From contig SSFI01000093.1 in the NCBI GenBank assembly GCA_008015325.1, forward strand, positions 32,942 through 96,941: DNA of 64,000 nucleotides, given 5' to 3'. Shown one piece after another: positions 39,019 to 49,070 of the stretch. The position numbers and the translations under genes were made by a program. How positions within the stretch are numbered: position 1 is the stretch's first letter; each line of letters opens with the position of its first letter. Below the pieces are notes generated by a model. The model saw nothing but the letters and a program-made list of their open reading frames with translations, did not search any database and had not been told where the DNA came from. Source of the stretch: Rheinheimera sp. GTDB taxonomy: Bacteria; Pseudomonadota; Gammaproteobacteria; Enterobacterales; Alteromonadaceae.

Positions 39019-40008
39019 TTACAAAGCCACCGGCGCGCCATGCTGGCTGGCGGATAACTTAATTGCATCCCACAGCTGCGCCATGCGCAGGCCTTGTAAC
39101 ACGTCGGATGGATTGGCGATTTCGCCGGTGCGGGTTTGCATAAAGACGTTCATCAGATTGTTGGCGGCTTCTTGTTCTTTGCGTACCACATTGCCCTGGG
39201 CGTCTTCAATTTCCATCCAGCGGCCCCAGGCGCAGATGCGCACTATGGCGGTTGGAAAATAACATTCAATGCGTGACACACAGCGGATAGCGCGGCCGCT
39301 GGCGTGCAGGTTAAACAGCGTGCCGTCACTGAGTTCGCCGGAAACGGAAGTCACCACATCGACCGGGAAGCCGAGGTTTTGCATCATCGCACTGATGCGG
39401 GCGAACGGTTTGCTGGTGATGCGCGACACTGTGTTCATCATGTGGGCGCCGGTATCAAACATAAAACCACCGCCAGAAATCGCCGGAATTTGTTTCCAGT
39501 GGCCCTGATATTTGTCGGCCCAGTCTTCCCAGATGGCGGCGTTGATACTCACCAGCGGGCCATATTTTTCTGTCGCTATAGCGTCGCGCAACTCAGCAAC
39601 TAACGGCGACAAACCGCCCTGATAAGCCACCACCAAGGTTTTACCGCTGCGCTGCTGCGCTTCGACCAAAGCCTGCGCTTCCGCCACTGTAGTCACCATT
39701 GGCTTTTCCAGCAGCACATCAAGGCCCAGGTTAAGCGCCAGCAGCGCTTGTTCGGCATGAGCGGCGTGTGGCGTGCAGATATACACCGCATCCAGGGTTT
39801 TGGCTTCGGTATTCAGCAGTTGTTGCCAGTCGCTATAGCTTTGCGGTGCGGCTTTTTCTGCGCCAGCAGCGATAGTGGCGACATTCGCCATCGCGGCTGG
39901 ATTTGGGTCCATCACAGCGCGGATTTGCAGGTCGTCCCGGCTGATCCAGGTCTGAATATACTGAGTGGCTTTGGTTCCACAGCCGATGATCGCTAATTGT
40001 AAGGCCAC
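39019..40008 (-). CDS. Gfo/Idh/MocA-family oxidoreductase
   Basis: LQLAIIGCGTKATQYIQTW; LDAVYICTPHAAHAEQALLALNLGLDVLLEKPMVTTVAEAQALV (EKP motif); GGGFMFDTGAHMM. Confidence 0.92.
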   Translation of the reverse strand: MALQLAIIGCGTKATQYIQTWISRDDLQIRAVMDPNPAAMANVATIAAGAEKAAPQSYSDWQQLLNTEAKTLDAVYICTPHAAHAEQALLALNLGLDVLLEKPMVTTVAEAQALVEAQQRSGKTLVVAYQGGLSPLVAELRDAIATEKYGPLVSINAAIWEDWADKYQGHWKQIPAISGGGFMFDTGAHMMNTVSRITSKPFARISAMMQNLGFPVDVVTSVSGELSDGTLFNLHASGRAIRCVSRIECYFPTAIVRICAWGRWMEIEDAQGNVVRKEQEAANNLMNVFMQTRTGEIANPSDVLQGLRMAQLWDAIKLSASQHGAPVAL

Positions 40009-40126
40009 AGCAAAACTCCTGAAGGTTAAAAACCTATAAAAAACATAAAGATATACTGATTAAAGCTCAGGTGTGCCGGCCTGTGCATGATGTTGCTACC
40101 GCTGGCATTGACACCATTAAATTGCA

Positions 40127-40146
40127 TATTGACACCGGTGTCAATA
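40127..40146. promoter_or_regulatory. LacI-family operator-like palindrome, with degenerate half-site 21 bp upstream
   Basis: TATTGACACCGGTGTCAATA, 20-bp perfect palindrome; ATTGACACC half-site at 40107-40115. Confidence 0.8.
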
Positions 40147-40429
40147 AGCGTATTATCAAAGTCGACAGGGTTTTCTGCTTAAAAAAACAACGTCTGGCGC
40201 TGGCGCTTTGCCAGCAGACCGGAACGAAAAAACCAGGAACGAAAAATGTGCTGTGCAGTTGTGCAAAACAACCGCACGCAAAGTTGCATGCTGACGCTAA
40301 AACTGCCGACACCCGCATTGTCGGTGGGGGAGCGGCGCCAGCATACAGCCAGTGACGCAGGGGCTGCTGCCCGCCGCGACAATGGCTGAACAGACCAACA
40401 TTTTTATGACCGATAACAGAGCAATATAG

Positions 40430-41848
40430 ATGAGACAGACGATAAAATTACTACTGCTACCGGTGGCAGCAGTGGTCGCGATCGGTTGGTGTCATAGCAC
40501 CAGCCAGGGGCGGGGGGAGCCGCCTGTAGCCGAAAGCACTCAGCCGGTGCTGGTGATCGCCGAACACCGAGCCGCCCGGCTGGACGCGTTACGTGAATTG
40601 CAGCCGATGTTGCAGCAACGTCTGGGGGTGCAGCTGCGCATTGTCGAATATCCGGCGCCGCCGCAGGATTATTTCACCAAGCTGGTCACAGAATTACGTG
40701 CCGGCAATGCCCCGGACGTTTTCAGTATTCCACGCGATTTGCAGGTCGACGACCTGGCCGCTGCCGGTTATCTGGCTGATTTAACGCAAGATTTACAAGC
40801 CTGGCCTGGTTATGCATCCATGCCGGAACTGGTGCGCCAGTTAAGCCGCGCCAGTTTTAATGAAAAAAGTTATGTGGTGCCTTCCATCGTCGCCGTCGAG
40901 CAGCTGTATTACCGCCATGATTTATTAACCCAAGCCGGCATTTCTACCGCGCAGCCAAAAGACTGGCAGGAATTGCTGGCGCGTAGCCGCCAAATCAAAC
41001 AACAGCTCGGCCAGTTTCCGTTGTTAATCCCGGCCGGCCTGACCTGGGGCATGGGGAGTTACACCGAAGGCTTCCGCTATTTATTGGCCAGTTTTTCCGG
41101 CTATCAGTTGCTGACAGCCGACAACCGTTATGCACTGCGTGACCCGGCTGTCGCCAAAGCTTTTGATTTTTATCACACGTTAGTCAGTGAACAGCTGATG
41201 CCGGTGGCGCCGCTGTTAAACCCGGAGCCCTGGGTTATTCCGAAGTATGAAATGTTCCCGAAAGGCCAGTTGCTGATCACCACTTGCGGCAGCTGGTGCA
41301 AAACTTTTGACTGGGGCCCGGGTAGCCGCAATCCGATTGCCAATGTTGACGATGCGGTGCGCACCTGGCGTTTCCCGTCAGCTGATGGTGCAGAGCCTTT
41401 TGCCTTAGCTTCAGTGGTTTACGCCTGGGCGGTCAATGCGCAAAGTCGTAAGCCGGAGCTGGCGCGGGCGCTGGCTTTGTTAATGGGTGATAACGATGTG
41501 GCGCTTGCGTATGCCAAACGCCTGGGTAATGTGCCGGCGCGGCTTGATGCGGCGCAGCATCCGAAGTTTGCTGAATTAGGCGCCATGACCGCCGACCACG
41601 CGTTGTTGCCGCAGGCGCGGGCGCTGCGTAGCACTGTCGGTGCCAATGCGATGATGGCGGGCGTGGCGCGGGCGACTGAAGCTGTGCTGATTGGTAAAGT
41701 CGATGGCGCCGGTGCGCAGCAGCTGTTATTGCAATACGTAAGTCACGTGCTGGGTGAAGACACGGTTGGCAAAAACCGGGAAGTGGAAATTAATCACAGC
41801 GCGCTGGCGCAGGCTGAAGGCAAAGAACTAACGCAGGAGGCGCAATGA
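40430..41848 (+). CDS. Sugar ABC transporter substrate-binding protein (family 1)
   Basis: Hydrophobic leader; ELRAGNAPDVFSIPRDLQVDDLAAAGYLADLTQDL; MFPKGQLLITTCGSW. Confidence 0.88.
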   Translation: MRQTIKLLLLPVAAVVAIGWCHSTSQGRGEPPVAESTQPVLVIAEHRAARLDALRELQPMLQQRLGVQLRIVEYPAPPQDYFTKLVTELRAGNAPDVFSIPRDLQVDDLAAAGYLADLTQDLQAWPGYASMPELVRQLSRASFNEKSYVVPSIVAVEQLYYRHDLLTQAGISTAQPKDWQELLARSRQIKQQLGQFPLLIPAGLTWGMGSYTEGFRYLLASFSGYQLLTADNRYALRDPAVAKAFDFYHTLVSEQLMPVAPLLNPEPWVIPKYEMFPKGQLLITTCGSWCKTFDWGPGSRNPIANVDDAVRTWRFPSADGAEPFALASVVYAWAVNAQSRKPELARALALLMGDNDVALAYAKRLGNVPARLDAAQHPKFAELGAMTADHALLPQARALRSTVGANAMMAGVARATEAVLIGKVDGAGAQQLLLQYVSHVLGEDTVGKNREVEINHSALAQAEGKELTQEAQ

Positions 41849-42732
41849 AGCCAAAAACTTTTGAGGCGCGCCGCCAGTTTGGTTACCGCCTGATGATGAC
41901 GCCGGCCTTAGTGCTGATGGCGGCTTTTATCGTGTTTCCGGCGCTGTATGCCTTTTCACTCAGCCTCACCGACGACGCGTTGCTGGGCTTTGCCGCGCAG
42001 GAATCGTCTTTTGTTGGCCTGCGTAACTTCGAGCGCCTCTTTACCGATCCGCTGTTCTGGAACTCATTAAAAGTTACGCTGATTTTTGTCATTGGCTCGG
42101 CGGTGATTGGCCAGTTTGTGCTGGGTTTTTTGTCAGCGCTGACGCTGCAGCAACCGGTCAAATACAAAGCGATTTTTAACGCCATCATCTGCCTGCCGAA
42201 CGCAGTGCCGGAAATGGTCGTCGGCTTTTTATGGATCTCGATGTTTGCCAGCGGAGAATACGGCACTTTGAACCGGCTGGTGGCCTGGTTTGGCGTCGAG
42301 CCGCAGCAGTGGCTGTACACCTTTCCGCTGTTGTCGATCATCATCGTCAACACCTGGCGCGGTATCGCTTTTGCGATGATTTTGCTGACTTCAGGCCTGT
42401 CGTCTATCCCCAAAGATTTATATGAAGCGGCGCGGGTCGACGGTGCGACCGACCGGCAAATCTTCTGGCGCATCACGCTGCCGATGATGATGCCAACCAT
42501 TTTCCTCTACATGTTTATCTCGACAGTGACCACTTTTGCCATCTTTGGTCTGGTCTACACCTTAAGCCGTGGCGGGCCGGCCAATAGCACCGAAATTTTA
42601 GGGATTTATATTTACAATCAGTCGTTTACTGCCTTCCAGCTCGGCTATGGTGCCGCGGTCGCAGTGGTCAGTCTGGTGGTCTCGATGTTGCTCGGCATCC
42701 TGTATGTGCGCGCACTGAAAGTGGAGGTCTGA
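41845..42732 (+). CDS. Sugar ABC transporter permease (MalF/UgpA type)
   Basis: EAARVDGATDRQIFWRITLPMMMPTIFLYM EAA motif; six TM segments. Confidence 0.92.
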   Translation: MKPKTFEARRQFGYRLMMTPALVLMAAFIVFPALYAFSLSLTDDALLGFAAQESSFVGLRNFERLFTDPLFWNSLKVTLIFVIGSAVIGQFVLGFLSALTLQQPVKYKAIFNAIICLPNAVPEMVVGFLWISMFASGEYGTLNRLVAWFGVEPQQWLYTFPLLSIIIVNTWRGIAFAMILLTSGLSSIPKDLYEAARVDGATDRQIFWRITLPMMMPTIFLYMFISTVTTFAIFGLVYTLSRGGPANSTEILGIYIYNQSFTAFQLGYGAAVAVVSLVVSMLLGILYVRALKVEV

Positions 42733-42733
42733 C

Positions 42734-43663
42734 GTGGTGAGTCTGGTTCGGGAAATGCCGATGGATACTTGTGTAAGCGGGCAACAGGCGCAGCGCCGCG
42801 CTTATGTCACGCTGATATTGATTTCATTATTTTGTCTTGCGCCGTTTTTCTGGGTGTTGCTGGCGGCTTTTGACCCTAAAGCCTCGCAGTTTTTAGCACT
42901 GCCGGAGAGCCTGACACTGGCGCATTTTCATAATCTGCTGACCAACGAAAGTGGTGTGCGCTGGATCATGAACTCCGTGGTGATTATCGGCAGTGCCACA
43001 GTGCTGACGCTGATTTTTGCCGGGCTTGGCGGTTATGCACTGTCGCGCACTCAGGCCTGGTGGAAGCGGCCTTTGCTGTACGCCATTATTCTGGTGCGTA
43101 TCGTACCGCCGCCGGCGCTGATTGTGCCGGTATATAAAGTGATGCTGACGTTAAACGGCTGGATGCACGGTTTTATCACTGGCCTGACTGATGATGCCGC
43201 TTTGCAAACGACTTTGCTCAGGATGTTTTCTTTTGTTGACGGTTATTTGGGTCTGATCTTGATTTACACCGCGCTGCAGCTGCCGCTTGCTATTTGGATC
43301 ATGAAAACCTTTTTTGATGCCATTCCAAAAGACTACGAAGAAGCGGCGGCGCTGGATGGTGCCAGTCAGTGGCAAACGCTGCGGTATGTGCTGATCCCGC
43401 TCGCATTACCAGGCTTTGCGGCTGCCGGTTTATTTGCTTTTATCAATGCCTGGGGCGATTTCCTGATGCCGTTGATGTTTACCTCATCTCCGGAATTACA
43501 AACCCTGCCGCTTGGCATGTTCCGCGCCTTTTTGCGCGTCGACGCCATCGACTATGGCTTTTTAACAGCGCTGGCGGTGATTTACACCTTGCCGGCTGTC
43601 ATCGCATTTGCATTCGCCCGACGTTTCCTGACCCAGACATTTTCTGGCGGCGTCAAAGGCTAA
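42734..43663 (+). CDS. Sugar ABC transporter permease (MalG/UgpE type)
   Basis: EEAAALDGASQWQTLRYVLIPLALPGFAAAGLFAFINAWGDFLMPL. Confidence 0.92.
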   Translation: MVSLVREMPMDTCVSGQQAQRRAYVTLILISLFCLAPFFWVLLAAFDPKASQFLALPESLTLAHFHNLLTNESGVRWIMNSVVIIGSATVLTLIFAGLGGYALSRTQAWWKRPLLYAIILVRIVPPPALIVPVYKVMLTLNGWMHGFITGLTDDAALQTTLLRMFSFVDGYLGLILIYTALQLPLAIWIMKTFFDAIPKDYEEAAALDGASQWQTLRYVLIPLALPGFAAAGLFAFINAWGDFLMPLMFTSSPELQTLPLGMFRAFLRVDAIDYGFLTALAVIYTLPAVIAFAFARRFLTQTFSGGVKG

Positions 43664-43683
43664 CGAAGGGATAAGGACCTGTT

Positions 43684-44760
43684 ATGTCAAAAATTGAATT
43701 ACGTGGCATCAAAAAAGATTATCAGGGCACTGAAATCGTCAAAGGCATTGATATCACGATAGAAGAGGGCGAGTTTGCTGTGATTGTCGGCCCCTCTGGT
43801 TGCGGCAAGTCGACTTTATTGCGGATGATCGCCGGCCTTGAGGATATCAGCAGCGGTGAGTTGGTGATGGGCGGCAAACTGATGAATATGGTGCCGCCGG
43901 ACCAGCGCGAAATCGCTATGGTGTTTCAGTCTTATGCGCTGTATCCGCACATGACGGTGGCCGACAATATCGGTTTTGCCCTGTCGCTGAAAAAAGTGCC
44001 AAAAGAAGAAATCGCCAAGCGCGTGCAAGACGTTGCCAAAATGCTCGAGCTGGAGCATTTGCTGGACCGCAAACCTGCAGCTTTATCCGGTGGTCAGCGA
44101 CAGCGTGTCGCCATTGGCCGCGCTATCGTCAAACGTCCCAAAGTGATTTTGTTTGACGAGCCATTATCGAATTTGGACGCCAAACTGCGCGTGCAGATGC
44201 GCGCTGAGCTGACCAAGTTACACCGCGAATTTGGCTCGACCATTGTGTATGTCACGCACGACCAGGTCGAAGCGATGACCATGGCGCAAAAAATTGTCGT
44301 GCTGCACAACGGCCACGTCGCACAAATGGGCGCGCCGCTCGATTTATATCACCAGCCAGACAACACCTTTGTCGCGCAATTTATCGGCGTACCGAAGATG
44401 AATCTGGTCAAAGGCCGCCTGCAACATGGCCTGTTTACGCTGCCTTGCGGCGAGCAGGTACAGCTGGATGCCGGTTATGGCAGCAGCAATGAATTGCAGC
44501 TGGGCGTGCGGCCGGAACACTTACAGATAGTGCGCGGCGGCAGTGGCTGGGAAGTAGATTTAGTCGAGCGGTTAGGCGTCGAGACTTTTATACACTTACA
44601 TTGCCAGACCCAGGAACAGCTGGTAGTCCGCCAGGAAGGCGATTGCCAGTATGAAGTGGGCGAAAAAGTAGCGCTGACTTTTGCCCAGGACCGTTGTTTC
44701 CTGTTTGAAACCGACGGCAAACGCCGGTTACCAGCCGCTGCGGTGGCGGTTGCCAGTTAG
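43684..44760 (+). CDS. Sugar ABC transporter ATP-binding protein (UgpC/MalK type)
   Basis: VGPSGCGKSTLLRMIAGLEDISSGEL, LSGGQRQRVAIGRAIVKRPKVILFDEPLSNLDAKLR, VTHDQVEAMTMA. Confidence 0.97.
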   Translation: MSKIELRGIKKDYQGTEIVKGIDITIEEGEFAVIVGPSGCGKSTLLRMIAGLEDISSGELVMGGKLMNMVPPDQREIAMVFQSYALYPHMTVADNIGFALSLKKVPKEEIAKRVQDVAKMLELEHLLDRKPAALSGGQRQRVAIGRAIVKRPKVILFDEPLSNLDAKLRVQMRAELTKLHREFGSTIVYVTHDQVEAMTMAQKIVVLHNGHVAQMGAPLDLYHQPDNTFVAQFIGVPKMNLVKGRLQHGLFTLPCGEQVQLDAGYGSSNELQLGVRPEHLQIVRGGSGWEVDLVERLGVETFIHLHCQTQEQLVVRQEGDCQYEVGEKVALTFAQDRCFLFETDGKRRLPAAAVAVAS

Positions 44761-44784
44761 GCTGGCGATTGATCGCTGCGCGGC

Positions 44785-45879
44785 TTAAAACGCCGCGCCA
44801 ATGCTGATTTTCTGTTTGGAATCAAACAAATCCAGTGATGTGCGCGGCATTTTCGGCAGTAAAAGCGTCAGCTCGGTTCTGTCATACTGCCAGGACCAGC
44901 TGATGCGGATCTGGTCAGTCAGCGCATACCGAAGCCCGGTCTCCATATTGAGTTCCCGCGCAAAATCAAAAATGCTCAGCGGCTGGCTCAGAAGTTCCAG
45001 CCAGTTACCCTCGCTATAAACTTCCAGCAAAGTACCTGGCCATTTGTGGCTGAAATCCCAGGCCAGCGAGGCGGTGTTATAACCGAGCGGCGACGCAAAA
45101 TCCGGCAGCAGCCTGAAAGTTTCGTCTTCACGAAAATACGCCTGTTTGCGCCCGACCAATAACACCAAATCCAGCCGGGTAGGGCCTTGTTGCCACACCG
45201 CATAACCGGGGCCGCTGTTGATATCCACGTTTTTATAATCACTGGCCAGATAGTTGTAGCTATTACCGGCATTGACGCGCCAGAACAGCTGCGGGCTATA
45301 GAAATAATCCAGCCCCGGATTTAACTCATATTTGTGCGTTTTACGCGCCGCTTCTTTGGTTTCGTAGTCATAGTGCGCATCAAACTGACTGCGCCAGTCA
45401 CCGACGCGATATTCAAAGCGCTCAGTCAGGCTATAGTTTTTCGCCTGCTCTTTACCAGCCCGGGTCGCCGCACTTAAATCCAGCTGCAAAGACCAGGGTT
45501 TTATGGTTTCTGCGGCTGGCGCTGCAGTTTCAGTAGCTTTAGACGTTGCGGCGATTGCGGTCGCCGGTGCAGTGGTTATCTGGGTAGGGGATTCGGTAGC
45601 AGAGCCAGTGGCGGCCGTGCGCAGCGGGCTTAACGCCTGCACTTCAGTGCGTTTTATCTTCACAGTCCCGGCATAAGCGGTAAAAAGTACCAGCTCCGTC
45701 GCCAAACTGCTTTTCAGCTCCCCACTCAATAAATCCCCATTTTTCAGCCGCACCTGATATTGGTTGCCGCTGGCGGCGAATGCCAAAGCTGGCAGTAAAC
45801 CCAGTACTGTTAGCACAGTTGTTAGTCCGATAAACCTCATCAGGCGCATCACCGAATCCATTGCGAGATACCGCATCAT
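44785..45879 (-). CDS. DUF481 family outer-membrane protein
   Basis: YQVRLKNGDLLSGELKSSLATELVLFTAYAGTVKIKRTEVQAL plus beta-barrel-like C-terminal. Confidence 0.75.
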   Translation of the reverse strand: MMRYLAMDSVMRLMRFIGLTTVLTVLGLLPALAFAASGNQYQVRLKNGDLLSGELKSSLATELVLFTAYAGTVKIKRTEVQALSPLRTAATGSATESPTQITTAPATAIAATSKATETAAPAAETIKPWSLQLDLSAATRAGKEQAKNYSLTERFEYRVGDWRSQFDAHYDYETKEAARKTHKYELNPGLDYFYSPQLFWRVNAGNSYNYLASDYKNVDINSGPGYAVWQQGPTRLDLVLLVGRKQAYFREDETFRLLPDFASPLGYNTASLAWDFSHKWPGTLLEVYSEGNWLELLSQPLSIFDFARELNMETGLRYALTDQIRISWSWQYDRTELTLLLPKMPRTSLDLFDSKQKISIGAAF

Positions 45880-46051
45880 GACTTGAAGTTGGGGGAGAAC
45901 TCAATGGGTTTTGCGGTTGGAGCCATATTTGCGCTGAGGGAGGGGAAGGTCGTATGCCGTTATTTTCATAATCTGAAAGCGGTGTCAAACGGCACGGGCA
46001 CAATATCGACTGGGCGTCACACACTCGCCGTGAATACGTCCTTGTAGGTTC

Positions 46052-46075
46052 CTCTGCGGCATCCCTGCCGCAGAG
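46052..46075. repeat. REP-like hairpin
   Basis: CTCTGCGGCA-tccc-TGCCGCAGAG, perfect 10-bp stem in an intergenic region. Confidence 0.5.
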
Positions 46076-46346
46076 CAGCTGCCAACGTTGTCGCCCGACC
46101 GTTTTGAATTTTAATTGAATCGTCGCTTTGTGCGAGAAGCTGCGGAAGGCTCAAGTTGCTGTCGAATCACTGCTTTTCACTGAATGCGGACGTTGCCCGA
46201 GCAAACTGCATAGAGGGCACTCGAAATTTTCGAGAACCGTTGCTCCCCTGCCTTTCAACTGCCGAACTTGGCAGGCGGCATGCAACTGGAATCATTTGAG
46301 AAGCGTGTAAAAATCCGAACCGGATAAGGGTTAGGACTTCACATTA

Positions 46347-46364
46347 TGGTGGAGCTGGGGGGAG
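46347..46364. repeat. tmRNA/tRNA 3'-end-like fragment (possible att remnant)
   Basis: tggtggagctggggggag resembles the reverse complement of bacterial tmRNA 3' ends; the match stops abruptly. Confidence 0.3.
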
Positions 46365-46550
46365 GTTCTGTTGTTTAGTGTCGAAAGCCTTTAAATTCAG
46401 TATTTGATGGGTTTTTGTGGTGTTTAGGTCTACGAAAAAGGTCTACGAATGGTGTTCGGGCCCAGTTTTCTTCCACTCATGGATTTAGACCTGTTCCGTT
46501 AAATGATAAATTGAGGAAAAGTTCAATTCAGTCTGATTAAAGGATCTCCA

Positions 46551-47387
46551 ATGGAGCTATTCGAGACGGTACTTGTGTACGTTTATCTGGGGGTTTTGCT
46601 GACACTTGGAGCATTTCTGAAGTGGCTTGGCAAAGAAGGGCTGACTCAATATTTCACTTCGAAACTAAAATTAGACTTCGATACGCGCCTGACAAAAATT
46701 CAAAGTGAATTTCGACAAGCCGAGACACGTTTGATTGCTGATTTAAATCAGAAAACGCAAGAGATAGCTTCGTTACGCGACGGAACTTTGAGTAACTCGA
46801 GACTTCGAAGTCATGCAGAGTACGAAAGAAGAGTTTTATCTTTAGACGGAATTTGGAAAGCGTTTATCGAACACAAAAAATTCGCCTATGCAGCAAACTT
46901 CAGTTCAATGATCGATTTTGACTCTGAGTCCGCAAAGATAAAAGGTAATCCTGATCTAGCTGCGGCGTTTCACGAGATGACAAAGGCGCTCACTCTCGAA
47001 GAGTTCAACAAGATTTCAAGTGGTGAGGAGTTTAGGCCTCATGTTTCAGATGCTGTTTGGCACTTGTTTTCAGCTTACCGTACAGTGTTGCATGGATCGA
47101 TTGTTGTTATATCTGTCGTTCGAATTGGGAAATCGCCACGGCCGTTTTCTGAAGACTCGACTCTCGATTCAATCCTCAAACATGCTTTCCCAGAGCTCGA
47201 GAAGCTTGGCAAAAGAATAGACTTTGAAAATGTACATCTGATTCTGGCTCCGTTGGAGTCTAAAATCCTAATAACGATTAAAAAGGAGTTGAGAGGAGAG
47301 GACTTTTCGAGCTCCGAAATTCTGGAGGCCGCGAAAATCAAAGATGCAATTTCATCAATGTATGAAACAAACGGGGCAAGACTTTAA
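46551..47387 (+). CDS. Hypothetical membrane-anchored coiled-coil protein
   Basis: N-terminal TM (VLVYVYLGVLLTLGAFLKWLG) followed by charged helical region; A/T-richer than neighbours. Confidence 0.6.
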   Translation: MELFETVLVYVYLGVLLTLGAFLKWLGKEGLTQYFTSKLKLDFDTRLTKIQSEFRQAETRLIADLNQKTQEIASLRDGTLSNSRLRSHAEYERRVLSLDGIWKAFIEHKKFAYAANFSSMIDFDSESAKIKGNPDLAAAFHEMTKALTLEEFNKISSGEEFRPHVSDAVWHLFSAYRTVLHGSIVVISVVRIGKSPRPFSEDSTLDSILKHAFPELEKLGKRIDFENVHLILAPLESKILITIKKELRGEDFSSSEILEAAKIKDAISSMYETNGARL

Positions 47388-47750
47388 GGTACACCGTGGT
47401 GTCACCTGGACACCCCCCTCTAATCCGGAAGAAATGGATTGGTATTGGGTTCAGTTCTCAATAAATAGATCACATCCAGACCCCAATGTCCGTCGAAGAA
47501 AGCAGCATGACATGCGGAGTTCACGAAAAACCAAACGTCCGCAATTAAGGCAATGCAGACATTCGTTTTTTATGAGCCTTCGTTTGATGTGACCAAAACT
47601 CTTCCAAAGCTACTGACCTTCAACCCAATCCGCAAACCGGCTGATGGTTACTGAATGGTGGGTGCTTTAACCTTTTTTTGGCTGGCGACTGGCCTGTCAC
47701 CGCGCTTTGCTCGTATACCTGCAGCATGGCATTACAACAAACCGCTGAAT

Positions 47751-49058
47751 ATGACTACCGCCAAAAGCAGTAAAGTTCCCACCAGCCGGCTGGCGCGATT
47801 TGGTAGCCTGGCCAGTTTAGCCGGCAAAGTAGCCGGCGGCATGTTGGCCGAAGGTGCTAGGCAGCTGGCACAAGGCCAAAAACCGGCGTTACAGCAAGTT
47901 TTGCTGACGCCAGCCAATGCCAAACGTGTCACACAGCAGCTGGCACACATGCGTGGCGCTGCGATGAAACTTGGCCAACTGCTGTCGATGGATGCCGGCG
48001 ACCTGTTGCCACCAGCGCTCAGTGGCATATTGGCGCAGCTCAGAGCACATGGCAGCCCGATGCTGCCGGCCCAATTGGCCGCTGTGCTGCAGCAAGAATG
48101 GGGCGCGGACTGGCAACGGCAATTTAGTCACTTTAGTTTTGCACCGCTGGCGGCGGCTTCGATTGGCCAGGTGCATGCCGCAAATCATGACAATGGCTCG
48201 GCGCTCGCCGTGAAAATCCAGTATCCGGACATCAGCACCAGTATCGACAGCGACGTGGACAATGTAGCGACCTTATTACGCATCAGCGGGTTGTTGCCGC
48301 AAGGGTTGGCTATCGAGCCGTTGCTGGCCGAAGCGAAACAACAGTTGCATCAGGAAGCGGATTACCTGCAGGAAGCCCGCTACTTGCAGCGCTATCAGCA
48401 GCTGCTCGCTGCCGATCAACGCTTTTTACTGCCAGCGTTATACCCTGAGCTGTCCACTCGTCATATTCTGACCATGGGCTTTGTCGACGGCGTCGCGCTG
48501 GAAGAGTTAAGCCAGCAGCCGCAGGCGCTGCGTGATGCCGTGATGAGTGGTTTGTTTGAGCTGTTATTTCTGGAAATTTTTTCTTTCAGGCTGGTGCAAA
48601 CCGACCCGAACTTTGCCAACTACCGCTATAACCTGGCGACTAATCAGCTGGTGCTGTTGGATTTTGGCGCCTGTCGCGATTACAGCCAAACAGCCAGTGA
48701 CGGCTATCGGCAGCTGTTCCGTGGCTTACTACAACAAGACCAATCCATCCAGTTACAGGCGCTGCAGCAGATTGGTTATTTCAGTACCGACATAGTGCCC
48801 GCCCAGCAACAAGCCGTGCTGGATTTGGTCAGCTTAGCCGCGGAGCCACTGCAACAAGCAGTGTATGATTTTGCTGCTTCTGATTTAGCGCCGCGCATGC
48901 GCGATGCCGGATTGCAGCTATCGACGCGCTTACGCTACTGGCATACACCACCGGTCGATGCGTTGTTTTTACATCGCAAAATGGCAGGTTTATTTCTGCT
49001 GGCCAAACAGCTGCAGGCCAAAGTTGCGGTACGGGCCTTGCTGGAGCCATTTTTATAA
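47751..49058 (+). CDS. ABC1/UbiB-family atypical kinase
   Basis: RGAAMKLGQLLSMDAGDLLPPAL (KxGQ), PLAAASIGQVHAA, LAVKIQYPDIS, QTDPNFANYRY, LVLLDFGACRDY. Confidence 0.92.
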   Translation: MTTAKSSKVPTSRLARFGSLASLAGKVAGGMLAEGARQLAQGQKPALQQVLLTPANAKRVTQQLAHMRGAAMKLGQLLSMDAGDLLPPALSGILAQLRAHGSPMLPAQLAAVLQQEWGADWQRQFSHFSFAPLAAASIGQVHAANHDNGSALAVKIQYPDISTSIDSDVDNVATLLRISGLLPQGLAIEPLLAEAKQQLHQEADYLQEARYLQRYQQLLAADQRFLLPALYPELSTRHILTMGFVDGVALEELSQQPQALRDAVMSGLFELLFLEIFSFRLVQTDPNFANYRYNLATNQLVLLDFGACRDYSQTASDGYRQLFRGLLQQDQSIQLQALQQIGYFSTDIVPAQQQAVLDLVSLAAEPLQQAVYDFAASDLAPRMRDAGLQLSTRLRYWHTPPVDALFLHRKMAGLFLLAKQLQAKVAVRALLEPFL

Positions 49059-49070
49059 GTTTGGAGGCCT

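Noticed and set aside
47344-47592. 82-aa ORF downstream of the orphan coiled-coil gene
   Set aside because: Overlaps the 46551 gene end, no start context or motifs; probably noncoding or degenerate.
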